Positions 1 to 8,614 are shown, numbered from the stretch's first letter. The stretch is DNA of 64,000 nucleotides from Microbacterium azadirachtae (GCF_000956505.1 NZ_JYIX01000038.1:62001-126000); one strand, 5' to 3'. Made by a program: numbers and translations. The notes: generated by a model from the sequence alone, not told the origin.

Positions 1-2
1 GC

Positions 3-938
3 AAGGACGTCGTCATCGCGTTCGTCGAGAGCTACGGCCGGGTCGCTCTCGAGGGGCAGGGGATCGCCGAGGGCGTGACGGATGTGCTGCGCGCCGGGAA
101 CTCCTCCCTCGCCGCCGAGGGGTACACCGCGCGCAGTGCCTGGCTCACGTCGCCCACCTATGGCGGGCTCAGCTGGCTCGCGCACGGGACGCTGCAGACG
201 GGCGTGTGGACGCCCACGCAGTCGTCGTACGACCAGCTCGTCGCGAGCGATCGTCTCTCGCTGAGCAGGGCCTTCGGCGACGCCGGGTGGCGGACGGTGT
301 CCGACGTGCCCTCGGACTCCGAGACGTGGAGCATCGGGTCGTCGTTCTATCGCTACGACTCCTTGCTCGATGCCAGGGGCGTCGGCTATCGCGGGCCCGG
401 TTTCGGATACGCCCGGATCCCGGACCAGTTCACGCTCAAGCACTTCGCCGACACCGAGCTCGCCGGGCCGCACGATCCCGTCATGGCCGAGATCGACCTG
501 GTGTCGTCGCACACCCCGTGGGCGCCCCTGCCCCAGCTCGTGCCCTGGGAGCAGATCGGCGACGGGTCGGTCTACGACCCGCAGCCTGGTCAGAGCCAGT
601 CCGCCGGCACGGTCTGGCAGAACGCGAAGACGGTCCAGCGCTTCTACGGCCAGTCGGTGCAGTACTCGCTCGGCTCCCTCTTCTCGTTCCTCGAGAACGT
701 CGACGATCCGAATCTTGTGGTGATCGTCCTCGGCGATCACCAGCCCGCCGCGATCGTGAGCGGGCCCGGCGCCTCCCACGACGTGCCGATCAGCGTCATC
801 GCCCGCGATCCGGCCGTCTTCACGGCGATCGACGACTGGGGCTGGACGCCGGGCCTGCGCCCGGGCGGCACCTCCCCGGTGTGGCGCATGGACGCCTTCC
901 GGGATCGCCTGTTCACCGCGTTCAGCGAGAGGCCCTGA
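3..938 (+). CDS. Sulfatase/LTA-synthase-like alkaline phosphatase superfamily protein (5' partial)
   Basis: This is the C-terminal part of a membrane-anchored sulfatase-fold enzyme; the start and any N-terminal membrane segments lie before the window. The visible part opens in frame at base 3 with VIAFVESYG, which resembles the metal-binding strand of this superfamily. It continues with SPTYGGLSWLAHGTLQTG, the region that carries the nucleophile in lipoteichoic-acid-synthase-like proteins, and ends with VVIVLGDHQP, the second metal-binding segment. No membrane segment lies in the part seen. Family members transfer phosphoglycerol or hydrolyse phosphate or sulfate esters at the outer face of the membrane; the substrate here cannot be told. 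It is followed 35 bases later by pta, which has its own promoter-like box, so the two are probably separate units. Confidence 0.8.
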   Translation, partial: KDVVIAFVESYGRVALEGQGIAEGVTDVLRAGNSSLAAEGYTARSAWLTSPTYGGLSWLAHGTLQTGVWTPTQSSYDQLVASDRLSLSRAFGDAGWRTVSDVPSDSETWSIGSSFYRYDSLLDARGVGYRGPGFGYARIPDQFTLKHFADTELAGPHDPVMAEIDLVSSHTPWAPLPQLVPWEQIGDGSVYDPQPGQSQSAGTVWQNAKTVQRFYGQSVQYSLGSLFSFLENVDDPNLVVIVLGDHQPAAIVSGPGASHDVPISVIARDPAVFTAIDDWGWTPGLRPGGTSPVWRMDAFRDRLFTAFSERP

Positions 939-973
939 ACGGAAGCGGGGGAGGGGGCACGTAGGCTGAGGGC

Positions 974-3109
974 GTGGCGAAGAGCATCCTCATCACGTCC
1001 ATCGAAGGCCACTCCGGCAAGTCGCTGATCGCGCTGGGTGTGATCGACGCGCTGAGCAGGGCCACCGCCAGGGTAGGCGTGTTCCGTCCCGTCACCCGCT
1101 CGAGCGATGGCACCGACGACGTGCTGGAGATGCTGCTGACCCGCACCGAGGTCGGGCTCAGCGCGGCCGAGTGCATCGGCGTCGGGTATGACGAGCTCCA
1201 TGCCGACCCCGACGCGGCACTGGGGAGGATCCTGCAGCGCTATCGGGCGGTCGAGGCGCAGTCCGACGCCGTCGTGATCCTGGGGAGCGACTACACGGAC
1301 GTGGCGGCCCCCGCGGAGCTCGGGGTCAACGCGCGGATCGCGGCGAACCTCGGGGCGCCCGTGCTGCTCGTGCTCGGTGGTCGCGACACCGCAGGCCACG
1401 GCGAGCGCCTCGGTGTCACCGGCGCGCGCACACCCGCGCAGCTGGGCCAGCTGGCCCGACTCGGCGTGGCCGAGCTGGCGCAGGAGCGGGCCGTGCTGTC
1501 CGCGATCGTCGTCAACCGCGCCGACGCCGTGCAGCGGGATGAGATCGCCACGGCGGTCTCGGCCGTGCTGGGCGAGCGTCCGGCGGGCGCCGATGACGTG
1601 CCCGTCTGGGTGATCCCGGAGGACCGGTCGCTCGTCGCCCCCTCCGTGCGCGGGGTGCGGGCGGCGCTGGAGGGACGCATGGTCCGCGGCGACGAGGAGC
1701 TCCTCGACCGCGAGGTGCTCGACGTCGTGATCGCGGGCATGTCGATGGTGAACGTGCTGCCGCGGCTGATCGAGTCGTCCGTGGTCGTGGTGCCGGCGGA
1801 TCGCGAAGAGGTGCTGCTGGCCACGCTGCTGGCGCAGGCGGCGGGGACCTTCCCGTCGATCGCCGCGATCGTGCTGAACGGGCCGTTCGCGCTGCCGGAG
1901 CCGATCGAACGGCTGCTCGACGGACTGGGGCCGCGGGTCCCCATCATCGCGACGGATCACGGCACCTACGACACCACCGTGCGCATCATGAACGCTCCGG
2001 GACGCCTCTCCGTGGACGCCCCGCACCGGGTGGGCCGGGCTCTCGCCCTGTTCGAGCAGAACGTCGATGTGCCGGCCCTGATCGCGCAGCTGGGCGTCGC
2101 ACGCTCCGATGTCGTGACGCCGCTGATGTTCCAATACGAGCTGTTCGACCGGGCGCGCACCGAGCGCCGCACGATCGTGCTTCCCGAGGGCGGGGACGAC
2201 CGCGTGCTCCGCGCCGCGGGCGCGGTCCTCGCCGGCGGGATCGCGGATCTCGTGATCCTCGGCGAGGAGGTCTCGGTGCGAGCTAGGGCGCGGGAGCTCG
2301 GGGTCGACCTGGACGCGGCACGCATCGTGTCGCCCACGGATCCGGACCTGGTGCCGCGCTTCGCGGAGGAGTACGCGCGACTGCGCGCGCACAAGGGCGT
2401 CACCGTCGCTCAGGCGGCCGACACCGTGACCGACGTCTCGTACTTCGGCACGCTCATGGTGCACCTCGGACTCGCCGACGGCATGGTGTCCGGCGCCGCG
2501 CACACCACCGCGCACACGATCCGCCCCGCGTTCGAGATCATCAAGACGCGGCCCGGGGTCTCCGTGGTGTCCTCGGTCTTCCTGATGGCTCTCGCGGACC
2601 GCGTCCTCGTGTACGGCGACTGCGCGGTGATCCCGGATCCCACCAGCGCGCAGCTCGCCGACATCGCGATCTCCTCGGCCGCGACGGCGTCCGCGTTCGG
2701 CATCGAGCCCCGTGTGGCGATGCTCTCGTATTCGACGGGGGATTCCGGATCCGGCGCCGAGGTGGAGAAGGTGCGAGCGGCGACCGAGCTGGTGCGCGAG
2801 CGCGCGCCGGAGCTGCCGGTGGAGGGGCCGATCCAGTACGACGCCGCCGCCGATGCCGCGGTCGCCCGGGCGAAGCTGCCGGGGTCCTCGGTGGCAGGGC
2901 GGGCGACCGTGTTCGTGTTTCCCGATCTGAACACCGGCAACAACACCTACAAGGCGGTGCAGCGCTCCGCCGGCGCCGTCGCGATGGGACCCGTGCTGCA
3001 GGGGCTCAACAAGCCGATCAACGACCTCTCCCGCGGCGCGCTCGTCGAGGACATCGTCAACACGATCGCGATCACCGCGATCCAGGCCCAGCAGGGGAGC
3101 GCGTCGTGA
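974..3109 (+). CDS. pta: Phosphate acetyltransferase
   Basis: Pta interconverts acetyl-CoA and acetyl phosphate in the cytoplasm, working with acetate kinase. The 711-residue protein is the long form: an N-terminal P-loop/BioD-like domain (about residues 1-200), a DRTGG-type middle domain (about 210-330) and a C-terminal PTA_PTB catalytic domain (about 385-705) with the conserved stretches LPEGGDDR and YGDCAVIPDP. The start is GTG at 974. There is no Shine-Dalgarno sequence, but TAGGCT (962-967) lies six bases upstream, so the transcript is probably leaderless. The last four bases overlap ackA (GTGA), which implies translational coupling. No shift or truncation is visible. Confidence 0.96.
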   Translation: MAKSILITSIEGHSGKSLIALGVIDALSRATARVGVFRPVTRSSDGTDDVLEMLLTRTEVGLSAAECIGVGYDELHADPDAALGRILQRYRAVEAQSDAVVILGSDYTDVAAPAELGVNARIAANLGAPVLLVLGGRDTAGHGERLGVTGARTPAQLGQLARLGVAELAQERAVLSAIVVNRADAVQRDEIATAVSAVLGERPAGADDVPVWVIPEDRSLVAPSVRGVRAALEGRMVRGDEELLDREVLDVVIAGMSMVNVLPRLIESSVVVVPADREEVLLATLLAQAAGTFPSIAAIVLNGPFALPEPIERLLDGLGPRVPIIATDHGTYDTTVRIMNAPGRLSVDAPHRVGRALALFEQNVDVPALIAQLGVARSDVVTPLMFQYELFDRARTERRTIVLPEGGDDRVLRAAGAVLAGGIADLVILGEEVSVRARARELGVDLDAARIVSPTDPDLVPRFAEEYARLRAHKGVTVAQAADTVTDVSYFGTLMVHLGLADGMVSGAAHTTAHTIRPAFEIIKTRPGVSVVSSVFLMALADRVLVYGDCAVIPDPTSAQLADIAISSAATASAFGIEPRVAMLSYSTGDSGSGAEVEKVRAATELVRERAPELPVEGPIQYDAAADAAVARAKLPGSSVAGRATVFVFPDLNTGNNTYKAVQRSAGAVAMGPVLQGLNKPINDLSRGALVEDIVNTIAITAIQAQQGSAS

Positions 3110-4296
3110 GCATCGTCCTGGTCATCAACAGCGGATCGTCCTCATTCAAGTACCAGCTCATCGATGCCGACGGCGGCGCCTCCCTGGCCTCGGGCCTCGT
3201 CGAGCGCATCGGGCAGCCCGAAGGGCGCGCGGTGCACGTCGATGCCGAGGGCGACGAGACCGAGCGGACGCTGCCGATCCCGGATCACACGGCGGGTTTC
3301 CAGGTGATGCTGGACGCGTTCGCGGCGCACGGGCCATCGCTCGCGGAGTTCCCGCCCGCGGCGCTCGGGCACAGGGTGGTGCACGGTGGTGCGCGGTTCT
3401 TCGAGCCGACGCTGATCACTCCGCTCGTCGAGATCAACATCGATGAGCTCTCGGCGCTCGCGCCGCTGCACAACCCGGGGGCGCTCCAGGGCATCCGCGC
3501 CGCGAAGGCCGCCTTCCCTGACGTGCCGCACGTCGCGGTGGTCGACACGGCGTTCCACCAGACCCTCGCGCCGGCGGCGTACACCTACGCGATCGACCGC
3601 GAGCTCGCCGAGGCGCACAGGATCCGCCGCTACGGCTTCCATGGGACCTCGCACAAGTACGTGTCCGAGGCGGCTGCGGCGTTCGTCGGCGGCGAGCGGG
3701 AGGATCTGCGTCAGCTCGTCTTCCACCTCGGCAACGGCGCGTCCGTGACGGCTGTGCGCGGCGGGCGCTCGGTGGAGACATCGATGGGCATGACGCCGCT
3801 GGAGGGTCTCGTGATGGGCACGCGCTCCGGCGACATCGACCCGGCCGTGCTGTTCACGCTGGCCCGTCGGGCCGACCTGACGATCCACGATCTCGATGAG
3901 CTGCTGAACAGCCGCAGCGGGCTCAAAGGGCTTGCCGGCGCCTCGGACATGCGCGACGTCCTCGCCCGTGCCGCCGCGGGGGACGAGGCCGCGGCGCTCG
4001 CCTTCGACGTGTACATCCATCGCCTGCGTGCATACGCCGGCGCCTACATCGCGCAGCTCGGCGGCGTCGACGTGATCTCGTTCACCGCGGGGGTGGGGGA
4101 GAACAACGCCCGCGTGCGGCGTGAGGCGATGGCGACGCTGGGGTTCGCGGGGGTCGAGATCGACCCTGCGCGGAACGAAGCGCCGGGCGCGGGGATCCGC
4201 ATCATCTCCACGGAGGCGTCCCGGGTGACGGTGCTGGTGGTGCCGACGAACGAGGAACTCGAGATCGCTCGGCAGACGGTGCAGCTCCTGCCCTGA
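3106..4296 (+). CDS. ackA: Acetate kinase
   Basis: Acetate kinase converts acetyl phosphate and ADP to acetate and ATP, or the reverse, completing the Pta-AckA route. The 396-residue length is standard. Visible hallmarks are the N-terminal phosphate-binding NSGSSSFKY, HRVVHGG, the RYGFHGTSHKYV motif, FHLGNGAS and the C-terminal TNEELEIARQT segment with the conserved acidic residue. It begins with GTG inside the end of pta (GTGA overlap) and is the last gene of a two-gene operon. The next gene lies on the other strand 19 bases away, and no clear hairpin separates the two convergent units. Confidence 0.97.
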   Translation: MSIVLVINSGSSSFKYQLIDADGGASLASGLVERIGQPEGRAVHVDAEGDETERTLPIPDHTAGFQVMLDAFAAHGPSLAEFPPAALGHRVVHGGARFFEPTLITPLVEINIDELSALAPLHNPGALQGIRAAKAAFPDVPHVAVVDTAFHQTLAPAAYTYAIDRELAEAHRIRRYGFHGTSHKYVSEAAAAFVGGEREDLRQLVFHLGNGASVTAVRGGRSVETSMGMTPLEGLVMGTRSGDIDPAVLFTLARRADLTIHDLDELLNSRSGLKGLAGASDMRDVLARAAAGDEAAALAFDVYIHRLRAYAGAYIAQLGGVDVISFTAGVGENNARVRREAMATLGFAGVEIDPARNEAPGAGIRIISTEASRVTVLVVPTNEELEIARQTVQLLP

Positions 4297-4315
4297 GACG
4301 ATCGCGCCGCGGGCG

Positions 4316-6316
4316 TCAGGCGAACAGGGCGTCGAGCTCGCCCAGATTCACGCGAGGGCCCGGGCTCGCGGCTTTCCGATTCGGCTCGGCGATCCGGGAG
4401 TCGACCACCGTCATGCACGCGAGCGCCTCGCTCGTCAGGAACCGGCTCGGCTTTGCCTGCACGTGACGGGCGGTGAACGCGGTCGGGTGCGTGGGGAGCG
4501 TCGCCGGGGCGTAGACGCTCAGAGTGTCGCGCGCGCGGGTGAGACCGACGTAGAACAGACGGCGCTCTTCCTCCAGCCCTGCCGGCGAGGTGAGAGCCAT
4601 GTCGGACGGCATCGCGCCGTCCGTGGCACGGAGGAGGTGCACGTGCGACCACTCCAGTCCCTTGGCGGAGTGGATCGTGGACAGCGTCACCCAGTCCTCG
4701 TCCAGATGCGGTTGCGCGGCCCAGTCCCCGGCGCGCGTCACCGGATCGATCGCCTGCTCGCTGACGAACGTGCGCAGGTCGTTCTGGCGACCCGCGGCCT
4801 CGGCGATCTCCTGGACGTCCGAGGCCCTGCGCTGCCAGTCGGGATAGTGCTGCTCCAGCAGTCCCGACATGGCGTCATGGCAGGCCTCGACCAGTTCGGA
4901 CACCGGGGACTCGGCGTCGACGACACCGAGCAGTGAGAGCGTGGTCGCGAGTCCGACGCGGGCAGTCGGGGGTGCGGCGGCGATCGCCTCGGATCCTCCG
5001 CCGATGCCCTGATCCGCGAGGATGCCGGCGAGACGCCGTGCGCTGACCTTGCCGAGGCCGCGGTGCCTGGTGAGCAGTCGGTACCACGCGATCTCGTCGG
5101 CCGGATTGAGCACGACGCGGAACGCGGCAAGGAGGTCTCGCACATGCGCGGTCTCGAGGTAGCCGATGCCGCCGAATTTGACGAACGGGATGTCGCGGAC
5201 CTTGAGCTCCACCTCGAGCATCGCGCTGTGCGAACCGGTGCGCATGAGCACGGCCTGCTCTCGGAGCGGCACGCCGTCGGCGTGGACGGCGAGGATCCGG
5301 TGGGCGATCGCTCGGGCCTCCTCATCGGCGTTCTCGCAGCGCACGAGCTCGGGCCGGGGTGCGGCTCCCGCCCTGTCCGCGACGAGCCGGATCGGGAAGT
5401 CCTCCGGGCGGGCGGCGTTGGCGAGGTCGAGGATCGGCTGGGTGGAGCGGAAGTTCCGCTCCAGGCGGATGAGCTCGGCGTCGGGATGGCTGTCGAGGAC
5501 CTCCTGCAGCTGTCCGGCGCCGGCGCCGCGGAAGCCGTAGATCGCCTGCGCGTCGTCGCCCACCACGGTCAGACCTCGGCCGTCGGGGGTCAGCCCTCGC
5601 ACGATGTCCGCCTGCACGCGGTTCACGTCCTGATACTCGTCGACGAGCACCCAGTCCCAGCGCGTGCGCAGTCTCGCCCCCACGTGGGGATCGCGCACGA
5701 GCGCGCGCCATGCCACCAGCAGGTCGTCCAGGTCGAGCAGTCCGCGGGCCCGTTTGCGCTGCGCATAGGCGCGCAGGAGCCCCATGATCTCGTCCGTGTG
5801 TCCGAGCGCCCACGGGAACTGGTCCGAGATCACCTCGCGACCTGGCTTCTCCAGGCTCACCGCGCGGGACGCGATGTCGGCCATCGCCCTGCTCGTGGGC
5901 ATCCGCCGGTCGGTGCCGTCCAGACCGTGTTCGCTGCGCAGGAGATCGAGGAGGTCGGTGACGTCGTCGGGCGCCAGCACGGTGACATCCGCGAGACCCA
6001 GGTGCTGCGCGTACTCGGCGACGACGCGGTGGGCCACCGCGTGGAAGGTCCCTCCGGCGATGCGCTGGGCGAGCGCCGTGTCGCCGACCATCGCCGCCGC
6101 GCGTGCGGTCATCGCGGCGGCCGCGCGCCGCGTGAACGTGAGGAGCAGTATGCGCTCGGGCGGCACGCCTGCGTCGATCAGCCGGGCGACCCTGCTCGTG
6201 AGCACTCGGGTCTTCCCCGTGCCGGCGCCGGTGGCGACGACCAGCGGCCCCTCGCCGTGCTCGACGGCACGCCGCTGCATCTCGTCCAGCTCTTCGACCA
6301 CGTCTGTGCTGCTCAC
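4316..6316 (-). CDS. UvrD/Rep-family superfamily 1 DNA helicase
   Basis: An ATP-dependent 3'-5' DNA helicase of the UvrD/PcrA family, probably used in DNA repair. From the GTG start at 6316 (666 residues) the Walker A motif GAGTGKT lies near residues 30-36, followed by LLLTFTRRAA (Ia), LVDEYQDVN (II), GDDAQAIYGFRGA (III), LERNFRST (IV), LSTIHSAKGLEW (V) and RRLFYVGLTRAR (VI). The layout resembles mycobacterial UvrD2, but the C-terminus stops soon after motif VI with no HRDC domain visible. An ATG 30 bases upstream (6346) is in frame. I prefer the GTG because TACCGT (6329-6324 on this strand) sits seven bases before it and the ATG has no ribosome binding site. It converges with ackA. Confidence 0.9.
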   Translation of the reverse strand: MSSTDVVEELDEMQRRAVEHGEGPLVVATGAGTGKTRVLTSRVARLIDAGVPPERILLLTFTRRAAAAMTARAAAMVGDTALAQRIAGGTFHAVAHRVVAEYAQHLGLADVTVLAPDDVTDLLDLLRSEHGLDGTDRRMPTSRAMADIASRAVSLEKPGREVISDQFPWALGHTDEIMGLLRAYAQRKRARGLLDLDDLLVAWRALVRDPHVGARLRTRWDWVLVDEYQDVNRVQADIVRGLTPDGRGLTVVGDDAQAIYGFRGAGAGQLQEVLDSHPDAELIRLERNFRSTQPILDLANAARPEDFPIRLVADRAGAAPRPELVRCENADEEARAIAHRILAVHADGVPLREQAVLMRTGSHSAMLEVELKVRDIPFVKFGGIGYLETAHVRDLLAAFRVVLNPADEIAWYRLLTRHRGLGKVSARRLAGILADQGIGGGSEAIAAAPPTARVGLATTLSLLGVVDAESPVSELVEACHDAMSGLLEQHYPDWQRRASDVQEIAEAAGRQNDLRTFVSEQAIDPVTRAGDWAAQPHLDEDWVTLSTIHSAKGLEWSHVHLLRATDGAMPSDMALTSPAGLEEERRLFYVGLTRARDTLSVYAPATLPTHPTAFTARHVQAKPSRFLTSEALACMTVVDSRIAEPNRKAASPGPRVNLGELDALFA

Positions 6317-6426
6317 GGATGAGACGGTATCCGCGCCCTCCGACATCGACGCTCGGCGGGGAGCACGATACGCGATGCGCCACGCCCGGCCGACGAGCGC
6401 TGTCCGTGGGCTGCCCGCCGATCGGG

Positions 6427-6432
6427 TATGCT
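6427..6432 (+). promoter_or_regulatory. Probable -10 box before tRNA-Val(CAC)
   Basis: TATGCT lies 35 bases before the mature tRNA 5' end and is the best -10 match in the gap between the helicase start and the tRNA. A short hairpin-forming sequence (GTGCCTCAGGCAC, 6441-6453) lies between it and the tRNA. No good -35 hexamer is evident. Confidence 0.4.
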
Positions 6433-6466
6433 CTTTACCTGTGCCTCAGGCACGGAAAACCCCTAG

Positions 6467-6542
6467 GGGCGATTGGCGCAGTTGGTAGCGCGCTTCCTTC
6501 ACACGGAAGAGGTCGTCGGTTCGAGTCCGGCATCGCCCACCA
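6467..6542 (+). tRNA. tRNA-Val (anticodon CAC)
   Basis: A 76-nt cloverleaf with acceptor stem GGGCGAT/ATCGCCC, D-arm GCGC..GCGC, and an anticodon arm CTTCC-TTCACAC-GGAAG giving anticodon CAC (reads GTG). The T-loop is TTCGAGT, the discriminator is A, and CCA is encoded. A hairpin terminator follows immediately. The D and anticodon arms are nearly the same as in the second valine tRNA at 8737, so the two look like paralogues that differ in anticodon, T-arm and acceptor. Confidence 0.95.
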
Positions 6543-6544
6543 GA

Positions 6545-6574
6545 GAAAGCCCTTGGTCGAGACCAGGGGCTTTC
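6545..6574 (+). terminator. Hairpin terminator after tRNA-Val(CAC)
   Basis: The arms GAAAGCCCTTGGTC and GACCAGGGGCTTTC pair over 14 positions, with one G-T pair, around a two-base centre three bases after the tRNA CCA. There is no long T-run, as is usual in high-GC actinobacteria. Confidence 0.75.
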
Positions 6575-6607
6575 GTCATTCCCAGCCGGTCACGCGCACC
6601 CCACTGC

Positions 6608-6625
6608 TGTAACCTTTGGGTTGCA
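6608..6625 (+). promoter_or_regulatory. Predicted ArsR-type operator 1 (TGTAAC-N6-GTTGCA)
   Basis: An inverted repeat with arms TGTAAC and GTTGCA six bases apart, ending 47 bases before the start of the SRPBCC/ArsR gene pair. The same layout occurs twice more before the SDR gene (7476-7493 and 7510-7527). Its position fits autoregulation by the ArsR protein encoded at 7143. This is inferred from repetition and place only. Confidence 0.6.
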
Positions 6626-6672
6626 GGAGGGTCTTCGCCTCGACTCTCCGGAGCGTCATAGGAGGCACGTCC

Positions 6673-7146
6673 ATGGGGAGCACCGACCGCACAGAGGCCG
6701 CCGTCGTCGACGAGGGGGCGTTCTCGGTCACGCGGAGCATCGCCATCGCCGCGCCTGCGGCGAAGGTCTGGCGCGCGATCACCGAGCCGGAGCATCTGTC
6801 GCTGTGGTTCGGGCGCACCGTGCTCGATGGCGCGGGTGTCGGCACGATGACCTTCGACGATCACGGCGCCGTCCCGATCCGGATCGAGTCGATCGACGCG
6901 CCGCGGTCGGTGACCTACCGCTGGAGCAACGACAACGCCCTCGGACGAATGCCGGACGAGATCGACGAGGAGAACTCGACCGTGTTCACCTTCACCCTCG
7001 AGGCCGAGGGGGAGGGGACGCGCCTCACGGTGGTCGAGTCCGGCTTCGAGCGGACGTCGGATCCGATCGCGAACCTCGAGAGCCACCGGGAAGGCTGGAA
7101 CATCGAGCTCGACAAGCTCGTCGCGCTGCTCGGGGGCCACGAATGA
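6673..7146 (+). CDS. SRPBCC (AHSA1-like) domain protein
   Basis: A 157-residue protein of the START/Bet v1-like AHSA1 family. These proteins have a hydrophobic ligand cavity, and in bacteria they are often encoded beside an ArsR regulator as here. Family features include SIAIAAPAAKVWRAIT near the N-terminus, LSLWFGR, and the C-terminal helix GWNIELDKLVALLG. ATG 6673 is chosen because AGGAGG (6660-6665) lies seven bases upstream; an earlier in-frame TTG (6616) lies inside the predicted operator. The stop overlaps the ArsR start (ATGA). The ligand is unknown; a stress or small-molecule response is a guess from the operon type. Confidence 0.85.
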   Translation: MGSTDRTEAAVVDEGAFSVTRSIAIAAPAAKVWRAITEPEHLSLWFGRTVLDGAGVGTMTFDDHGAVPIRIESIDAPRSVTYRWSNDNALGRMPDEIDEENSTVFTFTLEAEGEGTRLTVVESGFERTSDPIANLESHREGWNIELDKLVALLGGHE

Positions 7147-7457
7147 CCCCGTCGCTCGTCGCGGTCTTCGCCGCACTGGGAGACGAGACGCGGTGGAGCA
7201 TCCTCGCCGCCCTCGGAGATGGGGACGCATCGGCATCGGCCCTCGCCGAGAGGTTCCCTGTCTCTCGGCAGGCCATCGCGAAGCATCTGACGGTACTCGC
7301 GGAGGTCGGCCTGGTCGAACCCGTCCGCGTGGGACGCGAGGTGCGCTACCGCGTCGTCGGCGCGGAGCTCAATGCCACCGCGCGGCGACTCGACGAGATC
7401 GGTCGCCAATGGGAGAACCGGCTTGCGGCGATCAAGGAGATCGCCGAGAAGCTGTAG
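7143..7457 (+). CDS. ArsR-family winged-helix transcriptional regulator
   Basis: A 104-residue DNA-binding repressor, almost entirely one winged helix-turn-helix: FAALGDETRWSIL at the N-terminus, the recognition region FPVSRQAIAKHLTVL, then the wing VEPVRVGREVRYRV. No cysteine cluster for metal binding is present, so it is more like the non-metal SRPBCC-linked ArsR regulators. It overlaps the preceding gene by four bases. The likely targets are the inverted repeats before its own operon and before the SDR gene 98 bases downstream. The effector is not known. Confidence 0.9.
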   Translation: MTPSLVAVFAALGDETRWSILAALGDGDASASALAERFPVSRQAIAKHLTVLAEVGLVEPVRVGREVRYRVVGAELNATARRLDEIGRQWENRLAAIKEIAEKL

Positions 7458-7475
7458 CCCCTCGCTCCGACATTC

Positions 7476-7527
7476 TGCAACTTAATGGTTGCAGTGGTGG
7501 TTCCGGATGTGCAATTCTGAAGTTGCA
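7476..7527 (+). promoter_or_regulatory. Predicted ArsR-type operators 2 and 3
   Basis: Two inverted repeats of the same type as at 6608: TGCAAC-N6-GTTGCA (7476-7493, perfect arms) and TGCAAT-N6-GTTGCA (7510-7527). Their centres are 34 bases apart, a little over three helical turns, and they end 27 bases before the SDR start. They probably place the SDR gene under the neighbouring ArsR regulator, perhaps with cooperative binding. Confidence 0.6.
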
Positions 7528-7554
7528 CAACAACACGGAACGGGAGGCGGCATC

Positions 7555-8349
7555 ATGCTGCTCGAGAACAAGGTCGTACTGATCCACGGTGGTGGCGGGT
7601 CGATCGGCGCCGCAGCGGCGAGGGTCTTCGCACGAGAGGGCGCGCGGCTGTTCCTGGCCGGCCGGTCGCTCCCTCGCCTCGAGGCTGCGGCATCCGCGGC
7701 CAGGGCTGAGGGAGGAGACGTCTCGGTCGCCGTGGTCGACGCCATGGATCAGGTCGCCGCCGACCGGCATGCCGGCGACGTCGTCGCGGAAGCCGGGCGC
7801 ATCGATGTCGCGCTCAACGCGGTCGGCTTCGACCATGTGCAGGGCCTGTCGATCGGTGACACGTCGCTCGATGACTATCTCCACCCCGTCGTCGGCTACC
7901 TGCAGACGAACTTCGTGACGGCGAAGGCCGTGTCGCGGCACATGATCGCGCAGCACAGTGGCGTCATCCTGACGATCTCGACGCCGGGGGCCCGTCTGAC
8001 CGGGCGCGGACTGATCGGCAATGCGGCGCAGTCCGCGGGGCTCGAGGGCTTCTCCCGGGCGCTCGCCGGCGAGCTCGGACCCGACGGCGTGCGGGTGGTG
8101 TGCGTGCGCCCGCATGCGATCTCCGACGCGCTGGAGACGTCCTACACGCGGGAGATGTTCGGCCGCATCGCCGCTGCCGGCGATGTCCCGATGGACGAGT
8201 GGGTCGGGGGACTCGCGGGCACCACACTGCTCGGGCGTCTCCCGGTGCTCGACGAGGTCGCCGAGTACCTCGCATTCGCCGCATCCGAGCGCGCCGCCTC
8301 GATGACGGGAGTGATCGCGAACCTGTCGGCGGGCGCGCTCGTCGACTGA
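7555..8349 (+). CDS. Short-chain dehydrogenase/reductase (SDR)
   Basis: A 264-residue NAD(P)-dependent oxidoreductase of the SDR superfamily. The N-terminus has the nucleotide-binding GGGGSIGAAAARVFAREG, then LFLAGRS, a D in VVDAMD and LNAVGFD in place of the usual NNAG. The catalytic region is atypical: where a Ser and a Tyr-x-x-x-Lys pair are expected it reads TISTPGARLTGRGLIGNAAQ, with no Tyr or Lys, so it may be a divergent or inactive member. ATG 7555 is chosen for the GGGAGG at 7542-7547; a longer frame reaches back over the operators. It is monocistronic and probably controlled by the ArsR protein encoded just upstream. Confidence 0.82.
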   Translation: MLLENKVVLIHGGGGSIGAAAARVFAREGARLFLAGRSLPRLEAAASAARAEGGDVSVAVVDAMDQVAADRHAGDVVAEAGRIDVALNAVGFDHVQGLSIGDTSLDDYLHPVVGYLQTNFVTAKAVSRHMIAQHSGVILTISTPGARLTGRGLIGNAAQSAGLEGFSRALAGELGPDGVRVVCVRPHAISDALETSYTREMFGRIAAAGDVPMDEWVGGLAGTTLLGRLPVLDEVAEYLAFAASERAASMTGVIANLSAGALVD

Positions 8350-8511
8350 GCCGAGGGGCGAGGATGCGGGCGTGCCGGAGGGGGAGGGCGATCGTCGCGA
8401 TCCCCTTCGGCGCCCCACTGGACACGCCCGAGAACGGGCCCCGGTTTGGCGAAGCCCCGAACCTCGGCTAATGTATTTCAAGTGCCCGGGACACCGGGGA
8501 AAACACAAAAC

Positions 8512-8587
8512 GCGGATGTAGCGCAGTTGGTAGCGCACAACCTTGCCAAGGTTGGGGTCGCGAGTTCGAGTCTCGTCATCCGCTCCA
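8512..8587 (+). tRNA. tRNA-Gly (anticodon GCC)
   Basis: A 76-nt cloverleaf with acceptor GCGGATG/CATCCGC, anticodon arm CAACC-TTGCCAA-GGTTG (anticodon GCC), T-loop TTCGAGT, discriminator T and encoded CCA. TAATGT at 8468-8473 is a plausible -10 box for the Gly-Cys-Val cluster. Confidence 0.96.
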
Positions 8588-8590
8588 GTG

Positions 8591-8614
8591 CTGAAGCCCC
8601 TTCGGGGGCTTCGG
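8591..8614 (+). terminator. Hairpin between tRNA-Gly and tRNA-Cys
   Basis: GAAGCCCC and GGGGCTTC pair around a short TTCG-type loop three bases after the tRNA-Gly CCA. There is no T-run, and two more tRNAs follow, so it may act as a processing or partial termination signal instead of a full stop. Confidence 0.5.
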
